Positions 19,397 through 30,814 of a stretch of DNA of 64,000 bases are shown piece by piece. The stretch spans positions 186,001-250,000 of the forward strand of contig CP060769.1 of NCBI GenBank assembly GCA_023205875.1, written 5' to 3'. The DNA comes from Chloropicon primus (lineage: Eukaryota; Chlorophyta; Chloropicophyceae; Chloropicales; Chloropicaceae). The notes under the pieces are model-generated. The model saw nothing but the letters and a program-made list of their open reading frames with translations. It was not told where the DNA came from and searched no databases. How positions within the stretch are numbered: the stretch's first letter is position 1; each line of letters opens with the position of its first letter. Made by a program: the position numbers and the translations under genes.

Positions 19397-20539
19397 ATGG
19401 AGAGCGAGGACGAGGCCCTGGAGGTTTGCTCCCTCGTTCGTCGCGGGAGAGAACATGAGCTTCCCTTCATCCCAACTGGCGAGGTCTCCATTGGAGAATG
19501 CTTGGGCGAAGGCACGTACTGTCGAACTTTCCTTGGGCATTGGCCAGCCATGGGGAAGGTTGCGGTGAGGGTTGTGCAGTCCAAAGTTGTCCGAGAAGTT
19601 CTCAAAGAGTTGAAGACGATCGTCTCGATACCTGGGACGACTATCGAGACGTATGGAGTGACGTACGTTCGTCAGGACGATGAAGAAGGGTACCTCATTG
19701 CCCTCGTGGTCGAGTTATGCGAGATGGATGTGGACGCATACATTGCGGTGAACCATAGGAGTCTTGGCCTCACGGGAAGAATCGGGCTGATGCTGAGGGT
19801 GTTTGAAGGTATAGAGGAGTTGAAGGCTTCGGGCGTGGTTTGGAGAGACCTCAAGGGGGGGAACATGTTGATAAAGAGGACGGAGGGTGTGGAGGGTGTG
19901 GAGGTTAGGTTCTGTGACTTTGGCACGGCCGTTCGCCTGAAGGATCGCTCGAACCGGAGGATGACAATATCGGGCGCCGCGGGAGCGACACCGGGCTACA
20001 TCGCTCCAGAGACCAAGTCCCCGAGCTACTCGTTTGCGTCTGACATGTTTTCCTGCTTGGTGTGGTGTGCTTCGCTGTGTCTGGACTTTGACAAGACGGG
20101 CGCGGGGGAGTTGGAGCACAGGATCGCCAAGTTGAGACTAAATCAAGTGTACTCTTCCTCGCGCAAGGCTGAGGAGAAGAAAGTGAAGCGTAAGTTGAAA
20201 GAGTTCGTGGATGAGGATCTAATCAGGAACGACTGTCTCCCCCTCTTCACGTTTCTTGCGAGCGATCAAGTCGCGTGGACGGACCCTGAAAACAGGCCGA
20301 CGGCCAAGGAGTGCTCCGCCTTGCTCTCCAACCTTTCGTCAACGAAGGAGTCGCCGCTGCGGGAAGAAAGATCAGCAGAGAGGAAGTGCCTCTCGCCTTC
20401 ATCGGGCATCAGGTCTCTGAAGATCGGCGGCGAGCTCGGGGAGGACAAGGAGAACAGCAAGAGCAAAACTCCTCTGAAAGCCCCAAAGAGGTCAACTCGA
20501 CGAAGGAACCCCTTGTCCGCACTCGCTGTCAACAAGTAG
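19397..20539 (+). CDS. Protein kinase-like protein, probable pseudokinase or atypical kinase
   Basis: 380 residues, intronless. The glycine-rich loop is GECLGEGTYCRT (33-44). The beta3 strand reads KVAVRVV, with arginine (R58) where the ATP-anchoring lysine of VAIK should be. The catalytic loop is WRDLKGGN (D151 and N156 present, histidine replaced by tryptophan). CDFG (173-176) and IAPET (APE equivalent) are intact. The overall look is TKL/MAPKKK-like (KELKTIVSIPGTTIETYGV). The basic C-terminal tail of about 75 residues contains KENSKSKTPLK and KRSTRRR, suggesting nuclear or phosphorylated sites. It is tail-to-tail with UTP10, 71 bp apart. A nearby lysine could substitute, so activity is open. 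Confidence 0.82.
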   Translation: MESEDEALEVCSLVRRGREHELPFIPTGEVSIGECLGEGTYCRTFLGHWPAMGKVAVRVVQSKVVREVLKELKTIVSIPGTTIETYGVTYVRQDDEEGYLIALVVELCEMDVDAYIAVNHRSLGLTGRIGLMLRVFEGIEELKASGVVWRDLKGGNMLIKRTEGVEGVEVRFCDFGTAVRLKDRSNRRMTISGAAGATPGYIAPETKSPSYSFASDMFSCLVWCASLCLDFDKTGAGELEHRIAKLRLNQVYSSSRKAEEKKVKRKLKEFVDEDLIRNDCLPLFTFLASDQVAWTDPENRPTAKECSALLSNLSSTKESPLREERSAERKCLSPSSGIRSLKIGGELGEDKENSKSKTPLKAPKRSTRRRNPLSALAVNK

Positions 20540-20610
20540 TAGTGGCTATTGATAAATGAGTAGCTCCTCTTAAACCAGAAATTCTTACAGTCAGTCCTCT
20601 CCCTCCCTCC

Positions 20611-23600
20611 TCACGCCATGTATTGGGACAAGTCCTCTCCCGAGATCTCCTCAAGCTTGCGCACGAATTCCTTGCACGCCACCTGGACGCCATGCTCCTT
20701 GTCCTCGAGCAGCTCCGCGATGAAGGGCACCGTCTCCGCAATCAAAACGATGTAGTCCTCCCGCAAGAATTGAGCCAGCTGGGAGACGCACTCGATGCAA
20801 ACGAGCTTCACTCGGGGGTTCTCCGTTCTCGAGGCCATGAGGACCTTGCTGTTGAAGCGCTTCCACACCGTGTCGTTGTTTCCGGCGATGGCCATCTTGT
20901 TCAAACACTCTGCCGTTTCCCTCGCCATGAGATCGAGGTTCTTGTAGCAAGGCAAGTCCTCCTCCTCGGCATCAAGTTCCATCTCGTCCTCCTGTCTCTG
21001 TGACGCCGTTACCCCGAGAAGGCTCTCCGCCAGGGCGTCAACCTCCGCTGCAATCGCAGAAGATGGCTGATCATTGAGCGAGTCGAGGATGATGGGGAGA
21101 ACCTCGTCAAACGTGTTCTCCTCAGTGAACCCAACGGTGTCGTAGGCAAAGCACTTTTGCAGGGAATGAACGACCTCCAGCTTGAGCGTCCAAAGAGCGA
21201 CAGATTCATCGGAAGAAGGCTTGGATCTCTTCTTTGCCCTCTTCGAATTCTTTTGCCTCTCCTCCAGCCAACCGCAAGCAGTCTCCATCAGGTGCTTGAA
21301 ATAGGGCACAAAAATCGATCGCAACTTCTCCGTGATCTTGATGACCAGGTGGAAGAGGGAGATGCCCCTCGCCATCTTGAGGTCGAGAACATCGCCCTCA
21401 TTGACGGTTCCCTTCGTACTCCAGTCCAGCACGTGCAAAAACACGGGCCTGAACGAAGCTTCGGACAGTTTCATGACGAGGGAGACAAAGCAGTCGACCA
21501 ACGAGCACTCGAGGCTCGAGTACTCGGAATCTGCCATTTTGTGCATTCTTCTGCCATCAAGAGCTCCGAGAACGTAATTCACCACGTCAAAATGATTCGT
21601 TTGGATGGCGGAGTGATCCATGGTCTGCAAAAGATTGTTCAGCATGTCCACAAGAGGTTTGGCTACTGCGGGCAGGCAAGGCAAGTTCAGCGTCTCCAAG
21701 AGCGCCGGAAGCAAGATGCGCACAGGCACGTCCTCTGAGACGTGCAAAAGCAAGCTCAAAGCCTCGGCCTCGGAATTATTCCCGCTCTCACTTCCCATGA
21801 GAACCTTCCACAATTCGAACAGCTTGCTCAGGTAGGGGCCGACCATGCCGCCATGGTGGATGACAAGGCTTTCGAGGGTGAACAGACTCGCCTGTATGAC
21901 CGGCAGGGAAGACTCCTTGATCGCTTCCTCCAGACTCCCCAACACATGCTTTGCGACCGACGGCAAGCAAGGGATTGCTCTCGATTTCAGCGCGATCAGC
22001 GATGCGCCGAAGAAGAAAATGATTGCCGAGGCCGTCGCTTCCTCTGCCTGCGGCACGAGCAAAAGCTTGTCAACAAGTTCCAGGACACTGCTTCCCTTGT
22101 AATGCTTTAGGCTCTGCCCAAGAGTCCCGAGGCAAGCTTGCTTGGTCTCCTCACTGGTGGTCTTGAAAAGGCTTCCCGAAACGGCTTCAAACACTAGTGT
22201 ACCAACCTCCGCCTTGAGCTTCTTCTGCTGCTGCGAGAGCTTGTGGCTCATCAGATCCAAGGTCGTGCGAAGAAGGTTTTCGTCCCCAGAATCGCAAAGG
22301 CTGGCGAGCGGTCCAAAGAGCTCCTCAGGGGTGCAGATTTCCTCAAACTCGCCAAGGAGATCAAAGTAGAGCTGCTGCAGAGTCTCTTCCGAACCCTCTT
22401 CGGCGCCATAGGTTTTGCTTGCTTGCTTCACAACCTCAACAAGAGTGCTCTCCTTTGCGCTCCTGTCACTCTCGCTGTACCGCAGTCTGTTGGAGGCAAT
22501 GACTTCGATGGCAAAGCTTACTTTCATCTTCAAAGAGTCCTCCCCTGCATTGGACAAAAGGTTGCGCAAGGCCTCCAAGCACTTGGTTCCGCTGTAACCT
22601 TCGCAAATGATCCCTGCAAACTCCTCCGCTCCTTGCTTTGCGTGCTCAAAAGCCTTCTCCAAAAGCATGTCGAGGAGGCTGTCCCCATCCCAGATCTGTT
22701 GGGCGAGGGCAAAGAACACCTCTTGGTCCGACCTCTCAAATTCTGCAACTTTTCTGCATATCTCATCCAGGGTTTGGTCCATCGTGCTCTTGTTGGACAG
22801 GAATGGCTTCAGCACACCCAGAACGCTCTTGAAGAACTTGTGGTTGGATGCACTCCATTGCACGTGCAAGTGAAGCGAGTCCATCACAGCAGCAAAGACG
22901 TTCGAAGCATGTGATTCGAGCTCCCTCTTCGGAAGGTCGCCGATGACTTGGTTCAGAATATCCAACGCGTTCTCATGAATGCTGGCCTGCTCCATGAACT
23001 GCATGCATTTCAAGGACAGCCCCACAATGCTCACACGCACAGTCTTCGATACGCTGCCGCCGGCAATGTTGTACAAAGCTTGAAGACCAAGCTCAATCCC
23101 ATACCTGGCCTGTGAAGTGATGTCAATCTCCTTGTTCACAAAGGTCTTGGCCGCCGCCGCCGCCGTGGCGAACACCTTGCTGCTCTGGATCCTGCTGTTC
23201 CCAGACTTGTCCACCACTGCTTGGTGGAGGTACAAAAGAAGCTCCAGGGTCTCTAGCAAGGGCGTCGAAAGGTAATTCAAGTTCTCGAATTCGGCCAAGT
23301 CCAGCACCTCCAGCGCAAGAATTGTGGAGCTTAATCCCAAGTTTTCCTGGTCCTCGAGCACCTCCCTGACCCACTTGAATCGGTTCTGCACCTCGGCCTG
23401 TGGAGCCTTTTTGCTCCTCTTGGTGGCCTTTTGGCTGCCGCCACTTTGCGCTCCTAGAGCCTTGCAAGATTTTGGAAGGCTCATCAGGAAAGGCTCCACG
23501 ACTGCAGAGTCCTTCTCCATGGTCGAAAGCTTCTCGCTTGCAACAGAGCGCACAATCTCGGAGTCATCCTTGTAAGTGAGGTAAGCCAAGGAGTGAATCA

Positions 23601-26600
23601 GCACAGCCTTCTTGTCCTCGTCGAAAATGCCAAAAAGGTCGTCCGAAACAGAATCAATGGCAGATTTCCTGACTTCCCAGCTGAAGTCGTGTTTCGAGGG
23701 GAAGTGCATGCATGCAACGAAGCAATCAAACCACTCGGTGCCGCTGCAAGGGCCGTTCATTCGAAAACCCTTCATGATGTTCGAAAGCAGCCTGATGTCC
23801 TCGCCGTTGATCTTCGCGTCGTGCGCGAATCCAAAGGAGGAGTCCACGTACTTGTCCAGCTCCTTCCTCAAAAGCTTGCCAAGAGCCTCGATCCTCTGTG
23901 AGCATGGTCTCACATTTCCCAGCGAGGAGGTGAGGTTCACGGCAATCTCCTTGTACGGGTACCTCACCGAGGCCTCGAGCAGGAAAGGAACGAGGCCATC
24001 CTTGTCCTGCTTCGAAGACTTTGATTGGTTGCAGAAAGCTTCCAGAGTGCTTGCCAGCGTGATGTGACCAGTCGCCAGACCCGCGGAGGAGTTCGCCAAA
24101 GAGCCCGATATGAAGTCCGTCAAGGACTGCAAGTTAATGCTCAGCTTCGACGAATATTTCAATGCCCCAGACTTGATGATGCCTGACAAGAGCTCCAGCA
24201 TGCTAATCGCATCCTTGCAGATGTTCTCATTCGCTTCGCACAACGCGCTGAGCAGCCAAGGAACGCACAAGTCCAGGTCAATGTTCACAATGTTGCTTGA
24301 TCCGCTAGCCACACCGTTTCCGTTCCCATTCATGTGCTTCAGGGCCCCCCGCTTCTTCGCCAACGCCTGCTCTTCCATTCTCTTCGTCAACTCCGTGCTC
24401 GTGGACGACAAGTGGCTTCCGAAAGCCCTCAAAGCTCTGGCTCTGACCATCCTCACAACGTCTTTGTCGCCAAGCCTCTGTTTGCAGGTGTAATAAACCT
24501 GCACCAAGATGTTCTCCCTCGATGTGGCATCTTTGCACAACTTCTCCAAGGCCAGCTCGATGTACGCGTTTGACTTTGACAGAGGATTAACTTGCATGAT
24601 GCTCATGAGAATGTCAAGGTAATCGGTCATGGTGATGGTGATCGTGTCCAGAAGGGCGAAGAGGACCTTCTCCAGCAGCTGGAGGTGAGCTTCATTACTG
24701 TCTTCGAAGAAGACTTGCAAGTGCTCCAGAGGCGGAACCCCGTTTTTCCACTGCGTCGCGTCAGCCTTGGACAAAGAAGACTTCCCGACATTGTTCCAGT
24801 TCCTCTTGACGTAGTCCCAGCAAACGGAAACAAAGTAATCCTTCTTTGCTCCCTTTGCATTCTTGTTCTGCAGAGCAGAATACAAGACCAGGAGGCCCAA
24901 GTGCTCCGAGTCTTTGCTGCGCATCAAAAGCGGCATCAACCCCGAGACGCTTGGCATGCTCATCTTGCAAAGGGCCTCAGAAAGCGAGACGATTGTACTC
25001 TGGTTGATGGCAAAGTTCTTTGCGGCCTTCTCGTCCACATCTCCGGTTTTGCCCTTGGCCCTCTTCTCGAATTGCTTCAAAGCCTTCTTCTTGCCTTGAA
25101 CGTTCTCAAACAAGCCACTCCCCGAAAACCTTGACACAACCTTCAGGGCGTCAAAGGCCAGCTTGCGGTTGCTCCTGGACACGAAAAGGGTTGGGAATAC
25201 CAAAGAGACCACGGAATTCATTTCTGACTTGTGCTTGGCGCAGAACTTCTTCATCAGGAATTTGATGGCCACCTTCGCCTTCACGTACTTCTGCTTCCTG
25301 TTCGCCGAGTCCTCCTGACACGCGAGGAACTCCCTGAGAATCACCTCGATCTCTTGGACGAGCGTCTGCGGCGCAACTTGCAAGAGCTCCTCTTGGTTGA
25401 AGGCAATGTGAGAAATGGACTCATCTTCGTCATGGATCCTCCTCAACAGCGCCCCGTGAATGAAGTCGCGAGATATGCTGGACTGACCCTCCTTGCTGTA
25501 CAGCTCGAGCAACTTTGTCAGAGCATTCTTCCTCACCTGCGGCTGGGCACTGTCGATTGCGGCTTGCAGGGTCATGGACTCGTCCCCGATAGGCTGCCTG
25601 AGCGTGCCCGTGAACAGCTCCCCAAAGTAATCCACCAGGTCCTTCTGAATCTCGGAGAGTTCCTTCGAGGTGATCGCCCTGTTCAAGGTGGTGTCGAACT
25701 TGGCTCCATACTTGGAGTCCAGAGCTCTCATGAGCTCCCCAAAGTACACATGGTCCTCAAGCAGGGCCTGGCACCCCGGTTCCTTCGCGCCTTCCACCAC
25801 CCGCTTCGCGTGCCCCAGCAGCACTTTGACAAGAAAATCCAAATGGCTCGAGAAATCAATCTCCAAGGCAATCTTCTTGACGACAGCGCAGTAGTTTTCG
25901 TGCTGAGGGCAAAAGTCCACTAGGCTCGGCCAAAGGGCCTTCCACAGGAGGAAGCTCTGGGGGTGCTGCTCGGTCACCCTCCTCAGGTTCTCAACGAGGT
26001 TCTCCATCTTCACCAGGTTCTTGATCGCCTTCGACGGAACCTTCTTCACATCCTTCTGGCTCGCGCACAGAGAGACCAGGACGTGCAGAGCGTTCGGCTG
26101 AAGCTCCACGTTGTCGCGGCAGCCTCTGCAGATCTCCTCGATCAGAACGGACACCAACGAGGCGGACAGAGGCAGCTTTCGAGACAGCTGCACGGCGAGC
26201 AGCATGGACGCCGCCTGAGAGTCCTTGCTGTCGGACTGAATTCCAGGGAAGACGCAGTAAGACAGAAGCTTGACCAAGAGCGCCTCCGAGATGGTCGTCA
26301 TCATGTCCACGTACTCCGAGACCAAGAAGAACAGGAAGGAGGTGAGTCCCGAGCTGGAGTGATTGTCCTGGGCGTTGTCTTTCGTGGTCTGAAGAACGAA
26401 ATTCAAGAACGCTTGGTTTCTGATGCACTGCTTCGTGAAGAGCCCCCTCTCAAACGCAGAGTCGGTCTTCTGAAGCCCCTCGACCCAAGACCACTTCGTG
26501 CCTCTCACGTACAAGATCCCGATAATCTTCCTGAACACGGCCGTCCTGTGGTACGGCAGGCAGCAGTGAAGCACGCTATGGACGTTGTACGCGTGCACCC

Positions 26601-27257
26601 TGTACTTTCTCACCAAGTATTCCAGGCATTCAAGCGCCGCGGGAATCAGAAGGTGCGGCGAGAGGTCCTTCAGGAAGCGTTGGATGTTCTCGTTCAAGTC
26701 CCTCAGCTCCTCCGGCATGAGCTTCTCCCTGTCGGCGTTCAGCGCCTTCCTCGAGAACAGAGTCTTCGTGTACTTGGTGAACGCTCTTGGGTTCAAAGCG
26801 ATCAGCTCGATCAGGCCTGGAAAACCCACGGCAAAGCGAAGAGAAAGGGTAAACCCGCACGCGTGTGAGTGTCAAGCCAAAAGTGGTGTCTGGTGACTGC
26901 ACAGACACAGAGATACAGAGATAAAGAGAGAGAGAGAGAGAGAGAGAGAGAGTGTGTGTGTGTGTGCGCTGGCGTCGTGACGAAAAAGCAGAAAGGGCCT
27001 GCCGTGTGAATCGTATCTCTTTCGAGTAGTGACTCACCATTCTCCGCTCTCTCGAAGAGGGTCTCCACTCCGATGTTCGCGGCCTGCCTTGGCTCGTAAA
27101 GAACCGAAGCTCTCGTTCCCCCTTTCACCAGACTGAGCGGTGGCTTCCCAGCCGCTGGTCCATCAAACAAAGACACCGACGTCGACGCCAGGAGGGAGTC
27201 ATTCGCACGACCTCCGACCCCAAGCTTGGCCAACTCGCGCTCCAAACTCGTCGCCAT
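20611..27257 (-). CDS. UTP10: UTP10/HEATR1, HEAT-repeat subunit of the small-subunit processome (t-UTP)
   Basis: Exon 1 is 27257-27038 (73 codons plus one base). The intron is 27037-26817 (GTGAGT to TTCCAG), phase 1. Exon 2 is 26816-20611. The spliced protein has 2141 residues, against 2144 in human HEATR1. The start, MATSLERELAKLGV, and the join GIETLFERAENGLIELIALNP correspond to the family N-terminus. LSPHLLIPAALECLEYLVRKY and CCLPYHRTAVF are the conserved UTP10 N-terminal domain. The rest is a long array of HEAT-type helices, ending in a C-terminal HEAT block. It acts in the nucleolus in pre-18S rRNA transcription and processing. TGTAA (as TTACA) at 20585-20589 follows the stop. Confidence 0.95.
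26926..26967. repeat. GA/GT compound microsatellite in UTP10 intron 1
   Basis: A GA run followed by a GT run on the plus strand, inside the only UTP10 intron. Confidence 0.95.
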
Positions 27258-28766
27258 CCTCTCGTCCAAATGCTATTGTCTTCCGCCTACCAGAGCAGCA
27301 AAGACGTTGTTCCTCCGCAAAAAAAAACAAGTTGACAAAAAAAAAGGGAAAGCGGACACGAGGACTCGCACGCGTCGTGTCGTTCGTCGCGTCGGAGGAG
27401 ACCAAGCCTCCCGCTCCGTCCCTTGCGCCTCTCCGTCCCTTGCGCCTCCCTCCTCGTTACCCAAGCTGCTCGCCGCCGGCTGCTGGTTTCTGAGAATTCC
27501 GTTTTGCTCTAAGACGATCAGATCGATGATTCGATCGATCGTCGTGGCATCATGAGCCGGATCGATCGAAAGGCCTGGCATCCATCAAGCGTGTCCTGTC
27601 CTGTCCTGTCCTGTCCTCTTTCTCTTTCTCTCACTCTCACTGTCCTCCTTTCTCCTCTCTGTCCTCCCCTTTTGGGTTGACGACTCTCATGACATGCATT
27701 GCATCGAGGGGTTTGTTTGTTTGGTTAGGCAACGACACCGGATCGATCGAAAGGCCTGGCATCCATCAAGCGTGTCCTGTCCTCTCTCTGACTCTCACTC
27801 TCACTCTCACACTGTCCTCCTTTCTCCTCTCTGTCCTCCCCTTTTGGGTTTGACGACTCTCATGAGAGTGTGTCCTTGCACCCCGGGCCCTGGTGGTAGG
27901 ACCCCCCAAAGATGGATCTTTCTCACCATCTGAAGACCAAAGAAACCTGTTCAATCCTGAGAGATGAGGTCCATGACTCACGAACACGACCTGCTCCACC
28001 CCTCCACCCTCCTCTAACTCCCCCTCAGCAAGGCAAGCTCAAGCCTCATGAGAGGACACACGACCACGAGCACGAGCACACGGTGAGAGAGAGAGAGAGA
28101 GAGGGAGAGAGAGGGAGGGAGGGAGAGGAGTGATGATGGAGACAGAGAGGATAACAAGGGTAAGCGTGAAGATCCTCCATGTCTCCTCCCTTGATGCATG
28201 CATTGCATCAACCACCATCACCTCCATCATCACCTCCATCGTCCAATGGGCCAAAAGAGATTGAGATTGAGAGAGATTGAGAGAGAGAGAGAGAGGGCGA
28301 GGGCGAGGGCGAGAGGTAAGACTTTCGGAAAGAAGCGAGGACGAGGGAGGAGGTTCGAGGGATTGTGGTGGGTGCCGAACGAAGCTTCGTCTCGCGAGGA
28401 TTCCAAAGACGTCTCGGTCGAGCCACGTGACGAAGGGACGAGGATGGGAGAGACTCACGTTCGATCGCTCGCTCGCTGGTTTTGTTTCTGTCTCTTTCTC
28501 AGTGATCGACGAGCAAGGTTGTTGGGAGCGAGGGGAGCGCGACGCGAGTGAACGGAGGACGGGAAGGACGAGGCAGACGATCAGTTGCACCGCTCGCGAG
28601 CAGCTTTTCGTTATCTGAAGACGGGCGAGGGACTCGAAGAAGCCAAGGGAGTCAGAACCCACAAGCCCTAACGCCCTAACGAGGTGGAACATCAGGAGGG
28701 TTGTTCGATCGATCGGTCGGTAGAAGAGGAGAGGAGAGGAGAGGATACATTAGCGGCGGAGTCATC
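27258..28766. promoter_or_regulatory. Divergent spacer, UTP10 / E2 enzyme
   Basis: 1509 bp, the longest gene-free stretch. It contains a 180-bp-period duplication (27557-27862), GA runs at 28083-28113 and 28261-28296, a CATC-rich stretch near 28206-28240, and a weak element copy at about 28408-28450. No coding frame in it looks real: the open frames are made of repeat-encoded R/E/S residues. Confidence 0.5.
27557..27862. repeat. Diverged tandem duplication, 180-bp offset
   Basis: The block CCGGATCGATCGAAAGGCCT and its continuation GGCATCCATCAAGCGTGTCC begin at about 27557 and again at about 27737. Each copy ends in a CT-rich stretch and CCTCCCCTTTTGGGTT with GACGACTCTCATGA. The copies differ mainly in the number of CCTGT and CTCACT units. 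Confidence 0.9.
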
Positions 28767-29510
28767 ATGGCTATGGCGTCGGGCGCGGTGTCGCAGGCCG
28801 AGCTCTTGCTCAGGAAACAACTCAAAAGTAAGTGGCCACGACCTCGAGGTTTCTCGCTCTCTCGCTCGCTCTGTAGGTGGAGCACACACACACACACACA
28901 CAACAGGGTTTCACCGCCGCCGAAGCGGAATGGAAGCAAGGGCTTCGGGAACCCTCGACAGTCGTGGGCGAGATCACTGACCTTGCTTGCTCTTCTTTTC
29001 CCTCCTCTTCTTCCTCGTCGTCGCTGTCGTGGTGGTGATCAACTCGTTCTAGATCTAATGAAAAACCCGGTCGACGGTTTTTCTGCTGGTCTCACGGACG
29101 AGAACAACATCTACGAGTGGAGCGTGACGGTGATCGGTCCCCCGGACACTTTGTACGAGGGAGGCTTCTTTACGGCGATCCTGAGCTTCCCTAGGGACTA
29201 CCCGCAGTCCCCTCCCGTTTGCAAGTTCAAATCAGAGATGTGGCACCCCAACGTGTACCCGGACGGCAGGGTGTGCATCTCGATCCTTCACTCCCCCGGG
29301 GATGACCCGAGCGGGTACGAGCTCTCGTCAGAGAGGTGGACGCCAGTGCACACGGTGGAGACCATCATGCTTAGCATCATCAGCATGTTGTCGTCCCCAA
29401 ACGACGAGAGCCCTGCCAACATAGACGCCGCCAAGGAGTGGAGGGAAGACAAAGAGTCCTTCAAAAAGAGAGTCCAGAGGTGCGTCAGGAGGTCTCAGGA
29501 GATGTTGTGA
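28767..29510 (+). CDS. Ubiquitin-conjugating enzyme E2, UBC7/UBE2G type
   Basis: Exon 1 is 28767-28827. The intron is 28828-29052 (GTAAGT to TTCTAG), phase 1. Exon 2 is 29053-29510. The total is 172 residues. Core motifs are NPVDGFSAGL, IGPPDTLYEGGFF, the HPN triad in MWHPNVYPDG and the active-site cysteine C95 in RVCISIL. These are followed by the acidic insertion loop (HSPGDDPSGYELSSERW) that defines the UBC7/UBE2G class of plants (UBC7/13/14). This class builds K48 chains in ER-associated degradation with membrane E3 ligases. No membrane span is present in the protein itself. Confidence 0.95.
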   Translation: MAMASGAVSQAELLLRKQLKSKWPRPRGFSLSRSLCRWSTHTHTHNRVSPPPKRNGSKGFGNPRQSWARSLTLLALLFPPLLPRRRCRGGDQLVLDLMKNPVDGFSAGLTDENNIYEWSVTVIGPPDTLYEGGFFTAILSFPRDYPQSPPVCKFKSEMWHPNVYPDGRVCISILHSPGDDPSGYELSSERWTPVHTVETIMLSIISMLSSPNDESPANIDAAKEWREDKESFKKRVQRCVRRSQEML

Positions 29511-29996
29511 GGCACGGCGACCTAGCTAGGGACATTTTTTTGCTCAGACAATGATAATCTGCTGATTCTGCCTTTGCGCGCTGTCGACTGTTCCGTCGTC
29601 GACTCCCGCGCATCGGTTGTCGGGCATCTATGTATTCAATATATGAGAACACTATTTCGAAAACGACGTAATCGTACTGGAGGCCCACCGACCCTCCCTC
29701 CCTGCGAACCACCGGCGGTAGGATTGATGCAAACCTCCTCTCCAAAAGGCACCACCACCATCGATCAATCAATCACCACCAGTGTGAGGCCTGCGGTGGA
29801 AGCAGGGGGTGGGGTGGGGTATCGATCACGATGCGGTGGAGACCGAGCTTCCTTCCGTCACCACCACCACCACTACCCATCACAACAACAACAACAACAA
29901 CCCATCCATCCATCCATCCGGGCCTTGCCTTCAAGATAAGAAAAAATTTCTTTTTATCGACAGAGAGAGAGAGAGAGAAGAGTAACACAGAACACA
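29511..29996. other. Spacer between the E2 gene and an 82-residue gene
   Basis: 486 bp with no gene seen. It has CCATC and ATCA/ATCC short repeats (29750-29780 and 29905-29922), a CAACAA run (29883-29901) and a GA run at 29961-29979 just before the next start. Confidence 0.6.
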
Positions 29997-30672
29997 ATGA
30001 AGCTTCCTTTCTTCGGCGGCGGGAAGAAGGCGGCCACAATGGCGCCCACCGCGGCGGAGAGCAAGGTACGTCCCGCCGAGCACTCCCCTCATTCCTTGTC
30101 CTCGAACGCGACAAGGACGGCAAGAGGGAAGGGGCAGTATCCACTTTTTTTTTGGATAAGTACTGCTGTCTGCTGCCCATTTGGGGGCGTGAAGCCCTGC
30201 TGGCCGTCGAGCAAAGGAGCGACCTGGTGGATGCGATTGGTCCCACGACTTGCTGCTCGCGTTCCTCGAGACAAGGGCCTGCCATCAGTTGGCCTGCCTC
30301 CTTGAGAAAGTGAATCGACTTTCAAGCGTGGCCTGGGCCACGACCTTGGATGCATCGGGTGGCCACCCCCGTTGTCTCGAGCCTGGCCATGGACTGACTT
30401 GAATACGCCTCTCTCTCTCTCTCTTCTTGCTATTATTCTTATATATACATATGCTTCCGTCTCCGCTACCACCGACGACCCAACCCAACCAGGCCGAAGC
30501 CGAGGGCAAGGAGAAGAGAAAGGTGAACATAGTGGACATAGGCAAGGCTGAGGACGACGGGAAAGACACGCTCACGGGGTACTGCAACCTTTCTGAGAAC
30601 CTGGAGCCCTGCGAGTGGACCTTCAGCACGCCTAAGATCAAGGAGAAGCCGCTGATGCGGATCCTATTCTGA
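29997..30672 (+). CDS. Small 82-residue protein of unknown function, two exons
   Basis: Exon 1 is 29997-30065 (23 codons). The intron is 30066-30492 (GTACGT to AACCAG), phase 0. Exon 2 is 30493-30672. The protein starts MKLPFFGGGKKAATMAP, has a charged middle (EAEGKEKRKVNIVDIGKAED) and ends CEWTFSTPKIKEKPLMRILF. It has no signal peptide or membrane span. I do not recognise it. Support comes from the matching splice phases, the ATG context and a switch from biased coding sequence to AT-richer sequence after the stop. TGTAA occurs at 30789, within the spacer before the convergent gene. Confidence 0.65.
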
Positions 30673-30814
30673 AGGAAAGGGAGGAGGCAAACGCCAAAAA
30701 AACGGGGAGGAGGGGGAGAGAGAGGTGTTTGTGGAAGGGTTCTCGGCTTGGTAAAAAAGTTGATATATCTGGAATTGAGCAAGCAAAATGTAAGGTCTAA
30801 TAGAGTAAAGTCGT

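Noticed and set aside
28198-28551. Arginine/glutamate-rich frame in the UTP10/E2 spacer
   Set aside because: Most of it is translated GA repeat; no start context or domain.
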